Part shown: piece after piece, positions 1 to 7,837 of the stretch | Layout: the number at the start of each line of letters is the position of its first letter | Position numbering within the stretch: position 1 is the stretch's first letter | Assembly: GCF_022179805.1 (NCBI RefSeq) | Contig: NZ_BPUO01000006.1 | Span: 425,537 to 489,536, forward strand | DNA length: 64,000 nt | Reading direction: 5' to 3' | From: Cupriavidus pauculus | Lineage (GTDB): Bacteria; Pseudomonadota; Gammaproteobacteria; Burkholderiales; Burkholderiaceae | Made by a program: the position numbers and the translations under genes | The notes under the pieces: model-generated | What the model was told of the DNA's origin: nothing | The model's input: the letters and a program-made list of their open reading frames with translations, nothing else | Database searches by the model: none

Positions 1-405
1 CGCCAGTGCCTTGCGGCCAAAGCTGACCGGCGCACCGATCCTGAGCAGGCCGCTCGGCGGCCCCTGGCGTAGATCGAGCATCTCGTTCATTGCCTCCGCC
101 ATTTGCGCAATGCCCTGATGGCAGTTGTCGAAGAAACGACGCCCTTCGTGCGTCAGATGGGTGTTGCGCGTGGTGCGCACCAGCAACCGCGTGCTGAGCT
201 GCATTTCCAGCTTTTGCACGCTGCGGCTGATGGCCGACCGGCTGATGCCCAGCCGCTCTCCGGCCCGGACGAAGCTGCCTTCGGTTGCCACGGCCATGAA
301 CGCCATGATGCCGGAGTAGCTGGCGCCAAAGCTCGCCGATAGCGCGTCGGGGCGATGCAACTGGTGCGCAAGATTGTCTTGCACCAACATGACCGATTGT
401 TCCAT
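1..405 (-). CDS. LysR-family transcriptional regulator (N-terminal part)
   Basis: This reading frame runs off the left edge of the window, so only about 135 N-terminal residues are visible. Residues about 30-90 form the LysR winged helix-turn-helix, with the typical run AGERLGISRSAISRSVQKLE followed by TRLLVRTTRNTHLTHEG. The start of the effector domain (PSGLLRIGAPVSFGR) follows. I chose the ATG at 405 because GGGAG lies about six bases upstream; an in-frame ATG at 417 is possible. LysR proteins usually regulate a divergent neighbour, but the next gene is a convergent-side AraC regulator, so the target is not evident here. Confidence 0.85.
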   Translation of the reverse strand, partial: MEQSVMLVQDNLAHQLHRPDALSASFGASYSGIMAFMAVATEGSFVRAGERLGISRSAISRSVQKLEMQLSTRLLVRTTRNTHLTHEGRRFFDNCHQGIAQMAEAMNEMLDLRQGPPSGLLRIGAPVSFGRKALA

Positions 406-552
406 CGCCGCTCCCATCGTCTTTCCATCGAATCCCAGCACGCGTCAGATTCTTTCACGATGGAGCTTTGGCGGATTTGCCATCCTTGCGCATCCGTATG
501 CCGATCTTGCTGCGATGGGAATTCGGCAGCCCGGGGATGAGCCGCGGCCGCC

Positions 553-1467
553 TTACTTGCGTTCGCCGCGGCCGGCGAATTGACCAGGGGTGTAGCCCGT
601 GGCCTTGCGGAAGGCGCGCGTAAATGTCGCCTGCGAGGAGAAATTCAGTTCGATCGCGATTTCTAGCAACGAAAGCTGGCCCAGCCGCAGCAGCGTCTTG
701 GCGCGCTCGATGCGCAAATCGGTGACATACCGGTACGGAGATTTTCCGGTGGCCGTCTTGAAGGCGCGGACAAAATGAAAACGGCTCAGACACGCAATGC
801 CTGCCAATTCATCGAGCCGGATATCGCCCTCCAGATTCGTATGAATATAGTCGACGACGCGCCGCATGCGATGCTGATCCATATCGGCACAGCCGTTCAA
901 CGCCTTCATGCGCAGCGTAGCAACATTGGCGCGACGATGCAGCATGCGCACCGCCAGGCTGCCGGCCAGGCTTTCGATCAGCAGATTGCCGGTGGGCGTC
1001 TGCTCGCGCAACTCGGCAAGGATCGTGAGGCCGATCTGGGCGATCAGCGGGTCCTCGAAGCCACGGTCGAAATAGAACGAGCCTGCCTCGTTGCCCGCAA
1101 AGCTCTCGCCCAGCGCCTCCGGCTGGAACAGCGCGGGATCAAGGTAGAGATGCAGCATCCCCGGCAGCCATGCCGAAATCGAGACCTCGTCTTCCTGTAT
1201 CCCTTCAGGGCAAAGCCATACCGTGCCACGCCTGGCCACCGTGCGGTCGACCAACCCATAACCGGTCCGCGTCACGACGGCCGACGTACCGCCAAGCGGA
1301 TCGATCACCAGCTCGTTGATCGGCAACCCTGCATTGCGCGTGATGATGCCGCCACTGTGGTCACGGACTTCCGCCAGCAAACCGCCCCAGCCGCGCTCGG
1401 CTGACGACATCACCAGCGTGGACAGGTTGTACTTTTCACGAAACTGGAACGGCGACGGCTTGCGCAT
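553..1467 (-). CDS. AraC-family transcriptional regulator
   Basis: The protein has about 304 residues. The C-terminal third carries the two AraC helix-turn-helix motifs: one around LDELAGIACLSRFHFVRAFK and a second around LLEIAIELNFSSQATFTRAF, ending in GYTPGQF. The N-terminal two thirds should be the ligand-binding or dimerisation part and has no motif I can name. The ATG at 1467 has GGTGG just upstream; a longer frame opens at 1524 without a better ribosome binding site. It diverges from an unknown gene across about 290 bases, which may be its target region. The inducer is unknown. Confidence 0.85.
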   Translation of the reverse strand: MRKPSPFQFREKYNLSTLVMSSAERGWGGLLAEVRDHSGGIITRNAGLPINELVIDPLGGTSAVVTRTGYGLVDRTVARRGTVWLCPEGIQEDEVSISAWLPGMLHLYLDPALFQPEALGESFAGNEAGSFYFDRGFEDPLIAQIGLTILAELREQTPTGNLLIESLAGSLAVRMLHRRANVATLRMKALNGCADMDQHRMRRVVDYIHTNLEGDIRLDELAGIACLSRFHFVRAFKTATGKSPYRYVTDLRIERAKTLLRLGQLSLLEIAIELNFSSQATFTRAFRKATGYTPGQFAGRGERK

Positions 1468-1759
1468 GATTCCACCAGAAAATCGGTAACGGACGGCATT
1501 CCGCAGCCCGGCGTCGATTAACAAAGCAATTTTTCATACAGACATACGCAGACATTCCCGTCAATATAATTCGCGCTGCGGCATTTATACGACAGTAAAT
1601 GTCACGGAATCCTGTTTGCCCGGGATTTTACCATTGATAACCCTTGAATACTGACAGGAAACATTTTTGGCATTGAAATCACCTTGCCATATCGTCGACC
1701 CTATTCAAATAATCCGACCCGATAAAACGCGCAGGTTTATCCGGACCCGGGAAACACTG

Positions 1760-2386
1760 ATGGCACTGAACATCCATTGCGCTGCTGCCGGGCTGCCGCT
1801 CGGTGCGGCGTTCGAAGCGCTGGAATCGGTGGAGAGACACGCGGTGGCCGTTCGGCTATACGCACGCTTGCTCACCCAGTTGGCCGATGCCAACAGGGAT
1901 GCGGACGCCTATGAGAGACAACTGCTGTATCAGGGCATCCAATGCATCCGGGTCGGGCGCTTCCGGCGCGCCCTCTTGCTTGCCAGGCAGGCTTGTGCGC
2001 CGGAATCCGAGCGTCGGCCCATCCCATCCCCCAAAAAGCATGTGCAAATCCGGCACGACGACCGCCCGCTCGCGGTATTGCTAGGCGAGGTGGAGCCCGG
2101 ACGATGCTTCGACTGGAATTTCCCGGCGGATGACATCACATATGGCGTGGTCGTGAAGGCGTCGACACCGGACCATCGCATCCGGGATATGGGTACCGCG
2201 CTGCGCAACGCCGCGGCCCATCGCGTGGTCCTGGCGTCGGTGCTTCCGCACGACGTCCGTCAGCGACAGGGCTGGCCCGCGCTATGGCAATCGTTACAGG
2301 GATTTCCGCGCGATCTCGAAGTCCGGCTGGTTCGAGAAGCGGATTTGCAGCATGTCTGCGACTGGATTGTGCTGGTCACGCCGTGA
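1760..2386 (+). CDS. Hypothetical protein, 208 aa
   Basis: I do not recognise this protein. It has no obvious signal peptide or membrane segment. The C-terminal half looks like an alpha/beta fold with several short hydrophobic strands (RPLAVLLGEV, HRVVLASVLP, CDWIVLVTP) separated by charged helices, which suggests a cytoplasmic enzyme or regulator fold. The start at 1760 has GGGAA upstream at useful spacing, while a frame opening at 1667 adds 31 residues without a clear ribosome binding site. It is transcribed away from the AraC regulator and ends just before tRNA-Arg on the opposite strand. Confidence 0.6.
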   Translation: MALNIHCAAAGLPLGAAFEALESVERHAVAVRLYARLLTQLADANRDADAYERQLLYQGIQCIRVGRFRRALLLARQACAPESERRPIPSPKKHVQIRHDDRPLAVLLGEVEPGRCFDWNFPADDITYGVVVKASTPDHRIRDMGTALRNAAAHRVVLASVLPHDVRQRQGWPALWQSLQGFPRDLEVRLVREADLQHVCDWIVLVTP

Positions 2387-2394
2387 CAGCAAGC

Positions 2395-2471
2395 TGGCCC
2401 GCCCTAGAGGATTCGAACCTCTGACCGCTCGCTTAGAAGGCGAGTGCTCTATCCAACTGAGCTAAGGGCGG
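2395..2471 (-). tRNA. tRNA-Arg (anticodon TCT)
   Basis: On the minus strand a complete cloverleaf can be drawn. The acceptor stem is CCGCCCT/AGGGCGG, followed by discriminator G and an encoded CCA. The D arm contains AGCTCAGTTGGATAGAGC. The anticodon stem is CTCGC/GCGAG with loop CTTCTAA, giving anticodon TCT, and the T arm contains GGTTCGAATCC. Length is 77 bases. Confidence 0.97.
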
Positions 2472-2588
2472 ATCGCCATGCCCGCGGGGGGGCTGGAAGG
2501 CCTTGCCGTGCGGCAAGGCGTGCATTCTACCCCACCGGTTGCCCCAGCGGAATGCGCTGCTTGCGGGTTGTATGCGGGTGCTGGAAGC

Positions 2589-3242
2589 TTATTTTGGCAG
2601 CTTCTGCAGGATGAATTCGATCGCGCATTCCGCCGTCGGCGTGCGCGTCTGATCGAACTGGCGATACAGCAGACTGGGACGCACGCCAATATCCACACGG
2701 AACATGGAGAGCGGCGATACCTGGTCGCAAACCGCCTTGACGAAATCGACGACATTGATCGATACCGGCGACCACGACTGCGTCTTGTACATCGTGAACG
2801 TGTGCTTGTGGTCGTCGTTGAACCGCGACGGCCAGTGCCCCTGCTCGTACAGGTCTTCGTCGGGTACCTGGATTACGAGATGACCACCCGGCTTGACCAC
2901 CCGGATCCAGTTCCGCATGGCCACGGCGGGGTCCACCATGTGTTCGAGGCAGTGGGACGAATAGACGAAGTCGAATGTTTCGTCCTCGATCCGTTCAAGA
3001 TATTGCGCATCGCCGTGTGGCCGGTCGAACACGAAGACGTTCCGCATGGCTGGGAACATGTCGCCAAACAGCGCGATCGAGTCGATGCCGCCGCCTACGT
3101 CGAGGCCGTCGCCAACGAAATAGCGCGTGGCATAGCGGGAGTCATGCACGCGCAGCAAGATCGAGATCGACGTTGCGCCGGGAATGCTCTGGTGAACCTG
3201 CCTTTCCTGCTGCGCGGCGTGTTCTGGTTTGATGAAGTCCAT
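2589..3242 (-). CDS. Class I SAM-dependent methyltransferase (type 11)
   Basis: The protein has about 217 residues with a methyltransferase fold: motif I region GDGLDVGGGIDS, an acidic strand end VFVFDRPHG, then FDFVYSSHCLEHMVDP and VVKPGGHLVIQVPD. These last segments are the hallmark of Methyltransf_11 proteins. The substrate cannot be told from sequence. I chose the ATG at 3242; a TTG at 3275 would add eleven residues, and neither has a convincing ribosome binding site. An inverted repeat GCCTTGCC/GGCAAGGC lies between its end and the tRNA-Arg gene, without a T tract. Confidence 0.75.
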   Translation of the reverse strand: MDFIKPEHAAQQERQVHQSIPGATSISILLRVHDSRYATRYFVGDGLDVGGGIDSIALFGDMFPAMRNVFVFDRPHGDAQYLERIEDETFDFVYSSHCLEHMVDPAVAMRNWIRVVKPGGHLVIQVPDEDLYEQGHWPSRFNDDHKHTFTMYKTQSWSPVSINVVDFVKAVCDQVSPLSMFRVDIGVRPSLLYRQFDQTRTPTAECAIEFILQKLPK

Positions 3243-3348
3243 AGCGTTGTCTGAGTCCGTGGTTTCCCGTGACAACAGACATCTATAGTAGCGCGGCGCC
3301 GCTCCTTGAATCGTAATTCAGCGAAATTAGCGCGCAGAGTCGGACGTT

Positions 3349-4629
3349 TCAGGAAGATTCGCGTTCCCGCACGCGCGCACGACGTGGCATGCCAACGCCT
3401 TCGGCAGTGTCGTGCGACGACACGCAATTGCGGCCCATCTGCTTGGCATCGTAAAGCGCGCGATCCGCGCGGCGCATCACCGAGTCGGTCAGTTCGCCCG
3501 GCTGACGTTCGGCCATGCCGATACTGACCGTGTAGGCAATTGCGTCGGGTTCGGACGGACATGGGGTGGATCGCACCATCGCACTCAGGCGCAGGCTGAT
3601 GGCCCGGCCGGTTTCCAGCGTGGTGTCGGGCATCACGATCGCGAATTCCTCGCCGCCCAGCCGGCCCAGCACCGCGCGCGCCGGCGCGGCCTTGCGCAGC
3701 AGCCCCGCAAAATGGCGCAGCACGCTGTCGCCAGCCAGATGGCCGTAAAGGTCGTTGATCGCCTTGAAGTGATCCAGGTCAATGAAGGCCACGGTGAACG
3801 GCGAGCGCTGCCGCTCCGCCAGCTTGCACGCGATCTCAAGCTCTTCCCAGAACGCGCCGCGCGACAGCACGTCAGTCAGGTCGTCGTGCCGTGCCCGGCG
3901 TTCGACGATGCCGCGCAACCGGTCGTGCGCCACCAGCGCGAAACTGACGGACAAACCCACCACGCCGAACACGAAGCAAACGGTGATGCTGTCGCCAACC
4001 TCCCCGCTCACCAGCGAGTGACCATCGACCAGAGTAGAGAGGGAGATCCAGGCCTGCGCACCGGCGAACACCGTGCAGGCCAGCGCCACGAGCGTCAAAG
4101 ACAGCAGCGCCAAGCGCCCGGTACCGCGCTTGCCGGGCAGACGCGGCAGGGCAACCCGGATCATTTCCATCAGCAACAGCATCTGGACCACGGAAGCGCC
4201 AAACAGCAGCCCCGGCACCGCCGACGGCGACACCAGCAAGGCAGCAGCCGGCGATAGCGCGGCGGGCATCGACCCGGTCAGTCCGACGATGGCATGCAAG
4301 ATCAGCGCAACCAGCCCCGGCAGGTTCAGCACCACCAGCACCGCCGCCCGTCCCGGCTTGCCAACGAAGTGGCGCGTGCCATGGACCATCATCGACAAGC
4401 CGGCCGTCAGCGCCAGTTCCGGCGCGGCGGCCAGGGGCCATTCGGGACGATATCCCTGAGCAGCCAGCATCACCGCCGCCAACGTCACCACCATATCGCC
4501 GAGTGCCCATGAGGTGAGCCCGCTACGCTCCATGCCAGCAGAGCGGCGCAACACGGCACAGACGATTGCCATCTGCAGCGCAAACAAGGCCGCGATCAGC
4601 ACTACCACCTGCGACTGAAACATCTTCAT
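3349..4629 (-). CDS. Membrane-bound GGDEF diguanylate cyclase
   Basis: The protein (426 aa) should make cyclic di-GMP from two GTP. The first 245 residues contain about seven hydrophobic segments, forming a membrane-embedded sensory part with no recognised ligand domain. The GGDEF domain starts near residue 250 (RHDDLTDVLSRGAFWEEL, then FTVAFIDLDHFKAINDLYGH) and has an intact active-site GRLGGEEFAIVMP. The product-inhibition I-site (RxxD shortly before GGEEF) is not present: the positions read PARAVLGRL. The C-terminal tail is arginine-rich. It is a stand-alone gene between a methyltransferase and tRNA-Pro. Confidence 0.92.
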   Translation of the reverse strand: MKMFQSQVVVLIAALFALQMAIVCAVLRRSAGMERSGLTSWALGDMVVTLAAVMLAAQGYRPEWPLAAAPELALTAGLSMMVHGTRHFVGKPGRAAVLVVLNLPGLVALILHAIVGLTGSMPAALSPAAALLVSPSAVPGLLFGASVVQMLLLMEMIRVALPRLPGKRGTGRLALLSLTLVALACTVFAGAQAWISLSTLVDGHSLVSGEVGDSITVCFVFGVVGLSVSFALVAHDRLRGIVERRARHDDLTDVLSRGAFWEELEIACKLAERQRSPFTVAFIDLDHFKAINDLYGHLAGDSVLRHFAGLLRKAAPARAVLGRLGGEEFAIVMPDTTLETGRAISLRLSAMVRSTPCPSEPDAIAYTVSIGMAERQPGELTDSVMRRADRALYDAKQMGRNCVSSHDTAEGVGMPRRARVRERESS

Positions 4630-5049
4630 TCCCGTTCACAAAGGCATTGCCGGTGCTCCGCATGGCACCGGCCCGCCTTCTGTTTGCGGCCTGCGAACAG
4701 CCGTCGTGTATTGTTTCCGTGGGTCCGGCAGCCCCGCGGCACATCGAAGCTCGGGCTTCGCGGGCGGGGCATGGCTCTCAGGCATTGTCCAGGCAGCCCG
4801 CGTCGCTAGCGGGGCTGGCATGCCATAGTTGTGATATTCGGGACCAGGTCCGGGTGGGCACAGCAAAGCCAGGCGTGAAGCGCCGGGTCGGACCGATACG
4901 GTGTGCGGATTATGTCAGCGCGCCGCCCCAAGTCAAGCCAAATGCGATCCCACCTGAAGCGGGGTACGCGTCCGCCACATGGCGCCAGAACAACCACTTG
5001 CTCGCCGCATTTGACCTCGCGGCACCGCTCAGGATAGAATCGCCGGCTT
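4630..5049. other. Gene-free region before tRNA-Pro
   Basis: I see no credible gene in these 420 bases; frames that cross it lack ribosome binding sites and protein-like composition. It holds a small GC-rich hairpin CGAAGC/GCTTCG near 4745-4760 without a T tract, the upstream region of the diguanylate cyclase, and at its right end the tRNA-Pro promoter. Confidence 0.6.
5011..5040 (+). promoter_or_regulatory. Sigma-70 promoter of tRNA-Pro
   Basis: TTGACC at 5011-5016 and TAGAAT at 5035-5040 are 18 bases apart. Transcription would begin a few bases before the tRNA at 5050. Confidence 0.65.
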
Positions 5050-5126
5050 CGGAGCGTAGCGCAGCCTGGTAGCGCATCTGATTTGGGATCAGAGGGTCGT
5101 AGGTTCGAATCCTATCGCTCCGACCA
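5050..5126 (+). tRNA. tRNA-Pro (anticodon TGG)
   Basis: Complete cloverleaf with acceptor stem CGGAGCG/CGCTCCG and encoded ACCA end. The anticodon stem CTGAT/ATCAG encloses loop TTTGGGA, giving anticodon TGG, and the T arm contains GGTTCGAATCC. Length is 77 bases. Confidence 0.97.
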
Positions 5127-5156
5127 TATTTGCAAGTTGTAAAAGGTAGTCAGATG

Positions 5157-5189
5157 AAGGGCTTACGTTGAAAGACGTGAGCCCTTTTT
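5157..5189 (+). terminator. Rho-independent terminator of tRNA-Pro
   Basis: The stem AAGGGCTTACG/CGTGAGCCCTT (one mismatch) with loop TTGAAAGA runs directly into a T5 tract. Confidence 0.8.
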
Positions 5190-5741
5190 CTTTGCAATCT
5201 GCTTGGCCGTCTCCACCGCGATCTGGCCGCACTTTTTGTGGCATCGCACAACGGCGACAGCCCCATGCAGATGGCGATTGCGCAACTGGTTGAATGCCGA
5301 TGCTGCGACTGCGAACACATAGTGATCGTGCTACAATCGCGCGTCAGTTCGGGGTGTCTGAGCATGCCCTGTTAACCGGGAAAGCGCCGCCTGGCGCACT
5401 GGATTATCCGCCGGCCCGCCCCACATGATCCTGTATGTGGCATGGCGGCAGCGTTGCCGGCCCCGGAAACACCTTGCCCGCTGTCCCCGTGATGTACATG
5501 GCTGCGCCAGACGCCCGCGCAACCGCAATGTGGCAAGGCAATCGTCAGGGTCATCCGCGCCCCTACTCGATTCTCTGACCCGCCTGGCTTGCCGTTCCGC
5601 CAAGCCCGTCAGCTTGCTTCCGGAAATGCGTATCGCGCGGTTGCCGCATGGGCGGCAAAGCGTGGATGCGCGCGACCGGGCGTTCACAGGATACTCAGTA
5701 ACTCAACGCAGCCTTTGCAGGCTGCCAAAAAGGAAAACAGA
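5190..5741. other. Gene-free region upstream of infA
   Basis: No credible gene is seen in these 552 bases. An extended -10 (TGCTACAAT, ending at 5337) could start a transcript that would give infA a leader of about 400 bases, but I see no good -35. I found no match in memory to a known riboswitch or small RNA. Confidence 0.45.
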
Positions 5742-5963
5742 TTGGCTAAGGAAGAACTCATTGAATTTGGCGGCGTGGTGTCGGAAGCCCTGCCCGACAA
5801 CCGTTATCGCGTGACGCTGGAAAACGGCGTGGAAATCTGGGCATACGCTTCGGGCAAGATGCAGAAGCACCGCATCCGCATTTTGGCCGGCGACCGCGTC
5901 ACCCTGGAAATGTCGCCGTACGACCTGACCAAGGGCCGTATCAACTTCCGCCACAAGTCCTGA
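5742..5963 (+). CDS. infA: Translation initiation factor IF-1 (paralogue)
   Basis: The product is a 73-residue OB-fold protein that sits in the ribosomal A site during initiation. It has the IF-1 landmarks [52 protein letters not shown] and a basic tail. The start is a TTG at 5742, supported by AAGGA eight bases upstream and by alignment with the family's usual MAKEE start. The sequence differs noticeably from the standard bacterial form (for example [12 protein letters not shown]), fitting the second IF-1 copy common in Burkholderiaceae. It stands alone with its own terminator. Confidence 0.93.
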   Translation: MAKEELIEFGGVVSEALPDNRYRVTLENGVEIWAYASGKMQKHRIRILAGDRVTLEMSPYDLTKGRINFRHKS

Positions 5964-6024
5964 GTTCGCCGCACGTGGCCGATGCCCCGCTGTCACGCGG
6001 GTGACATTGGCACTGCCGACACTG

Positions 6025-6066
6025 ACGGGCTATCCGTGGGCCTTGCCCACTGGATAGCCCGTTTTG
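6025..6066 (+). terminator. Terminator after infA
   Basis: The stem ACGGGCTATCC/GGATAGCCCGT (6025-6035 and 6052-6062) is perfect and is followed by TTTTG and more Ts. Confidence 0.88.
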
Positions 6067-6148
6067 TTTTTTGGCGCCCGGCGGCGGCTCGCTTGCGGCT
6101 TGCGCCGTGCGTCACCATACTCAAGGCTCGACGAAGCCCCTGCCAATC

Positions 6149-6625
6149 ATGAATCTGATCCTGTGGCGCCACGCCGAAGCAGAAGACCTGCCAGCGGCGC
6201 TGAGCATCTCGCGCAGCGCGGATCTGCAGCGCCCATTGACGCGACGCGGCCGCAAGCAAGCCGAAACATCCGCTGCCTGGCTGCGCGCCCACCTGCCGGC
6301 CGACTATCGCGTGGTCTGCAGCCCTGCCCTGCGCACCCGGGAAACTGCGTCCGCCTTGTCTGGAAACGCCGAAATCCTCGATGACCTCGCGCCTGGTGCC
6401 GACGTTGGCGCCGTGCTTGCCGCCATCGACTGGCCGCAGGGTCACGACCACACCGTGGTGGTTGGCCATCAGCCCTGGATAGGACAACTGGTCAGCCTTC
6501 TGATGGCGGGCCAGGAAATGCCCTGGAGCGTGAAGAAAAGCGGCATCTGGTGGCTGGCCGGCCGCACCCGCGAGAACGAAGCGCAAGTCGTATTGCGCGC
6601 AGTCATCCAGTCCGATTTTCTCTGA
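6149..6625 (+). CDS. sixA: Phosphohistidine phosphatase SixA
   Basis: The 158-residue protein belongs to the histidine phosphatase (RHG) family. The catalytic motif is at the very N-terminus (LILWRHAEAED), and the second conserved histidine lies in VVVGHQPWIG near residue 113. SixA removes phosphate from histidine residues of phosphotransfer proteins. The ATG at 6149 places the catalytic motif at residues 5-10 as in the family; longer frames add unlikely sequence that overlaps the upstream terminator. In related genomes sixA sits close to ppx/ppk, as here. Confidence 0.88.
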   Translation: MNLILWRHAEAEDLPAALSISRSADLQRPLTRRGRKQAETSAAWLRAHLPADYRVVCSPALRTRETASALSGNAEILDDLAPGADVGAVLAAIDWPQGHDHTVVVGHQPWIGQLVSLLMAGQEMPWSVKKSGIWWLAGRTRENEAQVVLRAVIQSDFL

Positions 6626-6768
6626 GACGTTTTTGCGGCGGATGGCGTGGCAACCGCGCTGCGCTTGTCACAAATACGCCATTGATTCGTCACTTTTCGG
6701 CGATCAGCGATGTGCTCCAACGTAAGCCTGCCCTAAGGTTAAGGCTTGCGCCCGCGACGATGTTGTGT

Positions 6769-6812
6769 CAGTCACCGAACCGTCATCATCGGTTCACGGC
6801 GCTGTCACCCGG
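6769..6812 (+). promoter_or_regulatory. Four-unit Pho box (predicted PhoB site)
   Basis: Four 7-base half-sites follow each other at exact 11-base spacing: CAGTCAC (6769), CCGTCAT (6780), GGTTCAC (6791) and CTGTCAC (6802). The PhoB consensus half-site is CTGTCAY with 11-base period; matches are 6, 6, 4 and 7 of 7. A -10-like TACATT lies at 6819-6824, in the position expected for a PhoB-activated promoter without a -35. PhoB itself is encoded 6 kb away. Confidence 0.75.
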
Positions 6813-6860
6813 CCTCTCTACATTGTTTCGAAGCCGTTTCGTCACCGAAAGGACACACTG

Positions 6861-7712
6861 ATGCGAGATCTACCGACGCCTACACAGCCGCTTTTCGACT
6901 CCTTGCCCACTGGCCTGACTGGCCAGTCGGCGCGGAGGCGTCTTCCTCGTCAGCCAGCACAACACCAAACCCAAGTTCAAGCTCCGGCACCTGCTTTCAG
7001 CGTGGCGTGGGCACGTCACCAGGACGAAGTAGCCGAGGCGCAGCGTCTGCGCTACAAGGTCTTCGCCGAGGAAATGGGCGCACGACTGCAATCGTCGGCC
7101 ACGGAGACCGACGTCGACATGTTCGATGCCTATTGCGACCACCTGATCGTGCGCGATCAGGAAACCCTCAAGGTCGTGGGCACCTACCGGGTTCTGCCCC
7201 CGCACCAGGCCAAGCGCATTGGCTGCCTGTACGCCGAATCCGAATTCGACCTCGTTCGCCTGGCTCACCTGCGCCCGAAGATGCTGGAACTGGGCCGCTC
7301 GTGCGTGCACCGCGACTACCGCTCGGGCAGCGTGATCATGGCCCTGTGGGGTGGCCTGGGTGAATACCTGCAGCGCTACAACCTGGAGTCGATGCTGGGC
7401 TGCGCCAGCGTGCCGATGAGCGACGGTGGCCACTATGCGGCCAGCCTCTACCGCCAGTTCGCGGAAAAGTCGCTGGCTCCGATCGAATACCACGCCTTCC
7501 CGCGCGTGCCGCTGCCCGTCGACGACCTGAACCAGACGCTCGACGTGGAACCGCCCGCGCTGATCAAGGGTTACCTGCGACTGGGCGCCAAGATTTGCGG
7601 CCTGCCCGCCTGGGACCCCGACTTCAACGTTGCCGACTTCCTGACGCTGCTGCGCGTGCGTGACATGAACCCGCGCTACGCCCGGCACTTCCTCGGCCTG
7701 CAATCGGCCTGA
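6861..7712 (+). CDS. olsB: OlsB-like N-acyltransferase (ornithine lipid synthesis)
   Basis: The protein has 283 residues. After a variable N-terminus of about 50 residues comes the GNAT-type acyltransferase fold of the ornithine-acyl-ACP acyltransferase/hemolysin family: EAQRLRYKVFAEEMGA, CDHLIVRD, VVGTYRVLPP, LELGRSCVHRDYRSG, LWGGLGEYL, and GCASVPM. OlsB adds a 3-hydroxyacyl chain to ornithine, the first step to ornithine lipids that can replace phospholipids when phosphate is scarce. The start at 6861 has AAGGA upstream. The preceding four-unit Pho box supports phosphate control. No olsA partner is nearby, so the family call is stronger than the exact substrate. Confidence 0.8.
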   Translation: MRDLPTPTQPLFDSLPTGLTGQSARRRLPRQPAQHQTQVQAPAPAFSVAWARHQDEVAEAQRLRYKVFAEEMGARLQSSATETDVDMFDAYCDHLIVRDQETLKVVGTYRVLPPHQAKRIGCLYAESEFDLVRLAHLRPKMLELGRSCVHRDYRSGSVIMALWGGLGEYLQRYNLESMLGCASVPMSDGGHYAASLYRQFAEKSLAPIEYHAFPRVPLPVDDLNQTLDVEPPALIKGYLRLGAKICGLPAWDPDFNVADFLTLLRVRDMNPRYARHFLGLQSA

Positions 7713-7775
7713 AGGACCCAGCGACAGCTCCCTGACACCGGACGAAACGGCCCTTTGATCCGGTAACTGCAAACG

Positions 7776-7807
7776 AAAAAAAGGCGACTCCACAGAGTCG
7801 CCTTTTT
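7776..7807. terminator. Bidirectional terminator between olsB and ppx
   Basis: GGCGACTC/GAGTCGCC with a CACA loop is flanked by A7 on the left and T5 on the right, so it can end both convergent genes. Confidence 0.9.
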
Positions 7808-7837
7808 CATTGGCCGGCCGTCATTGGCCAGCCGATA

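Noticed and set aside
153..458. Minus-strand frame of 101 residues at the left edge
   Set aside because: It is out of frame with the LysR gene on the same strand, whose HTH reads clearly in another frame.
5190..5741. Small RNA such as SRP RNA or 6S RNA upstream of infA
   Set aside because: I looked for the conserved SRP loop and 6S-like long stem and did not find them.
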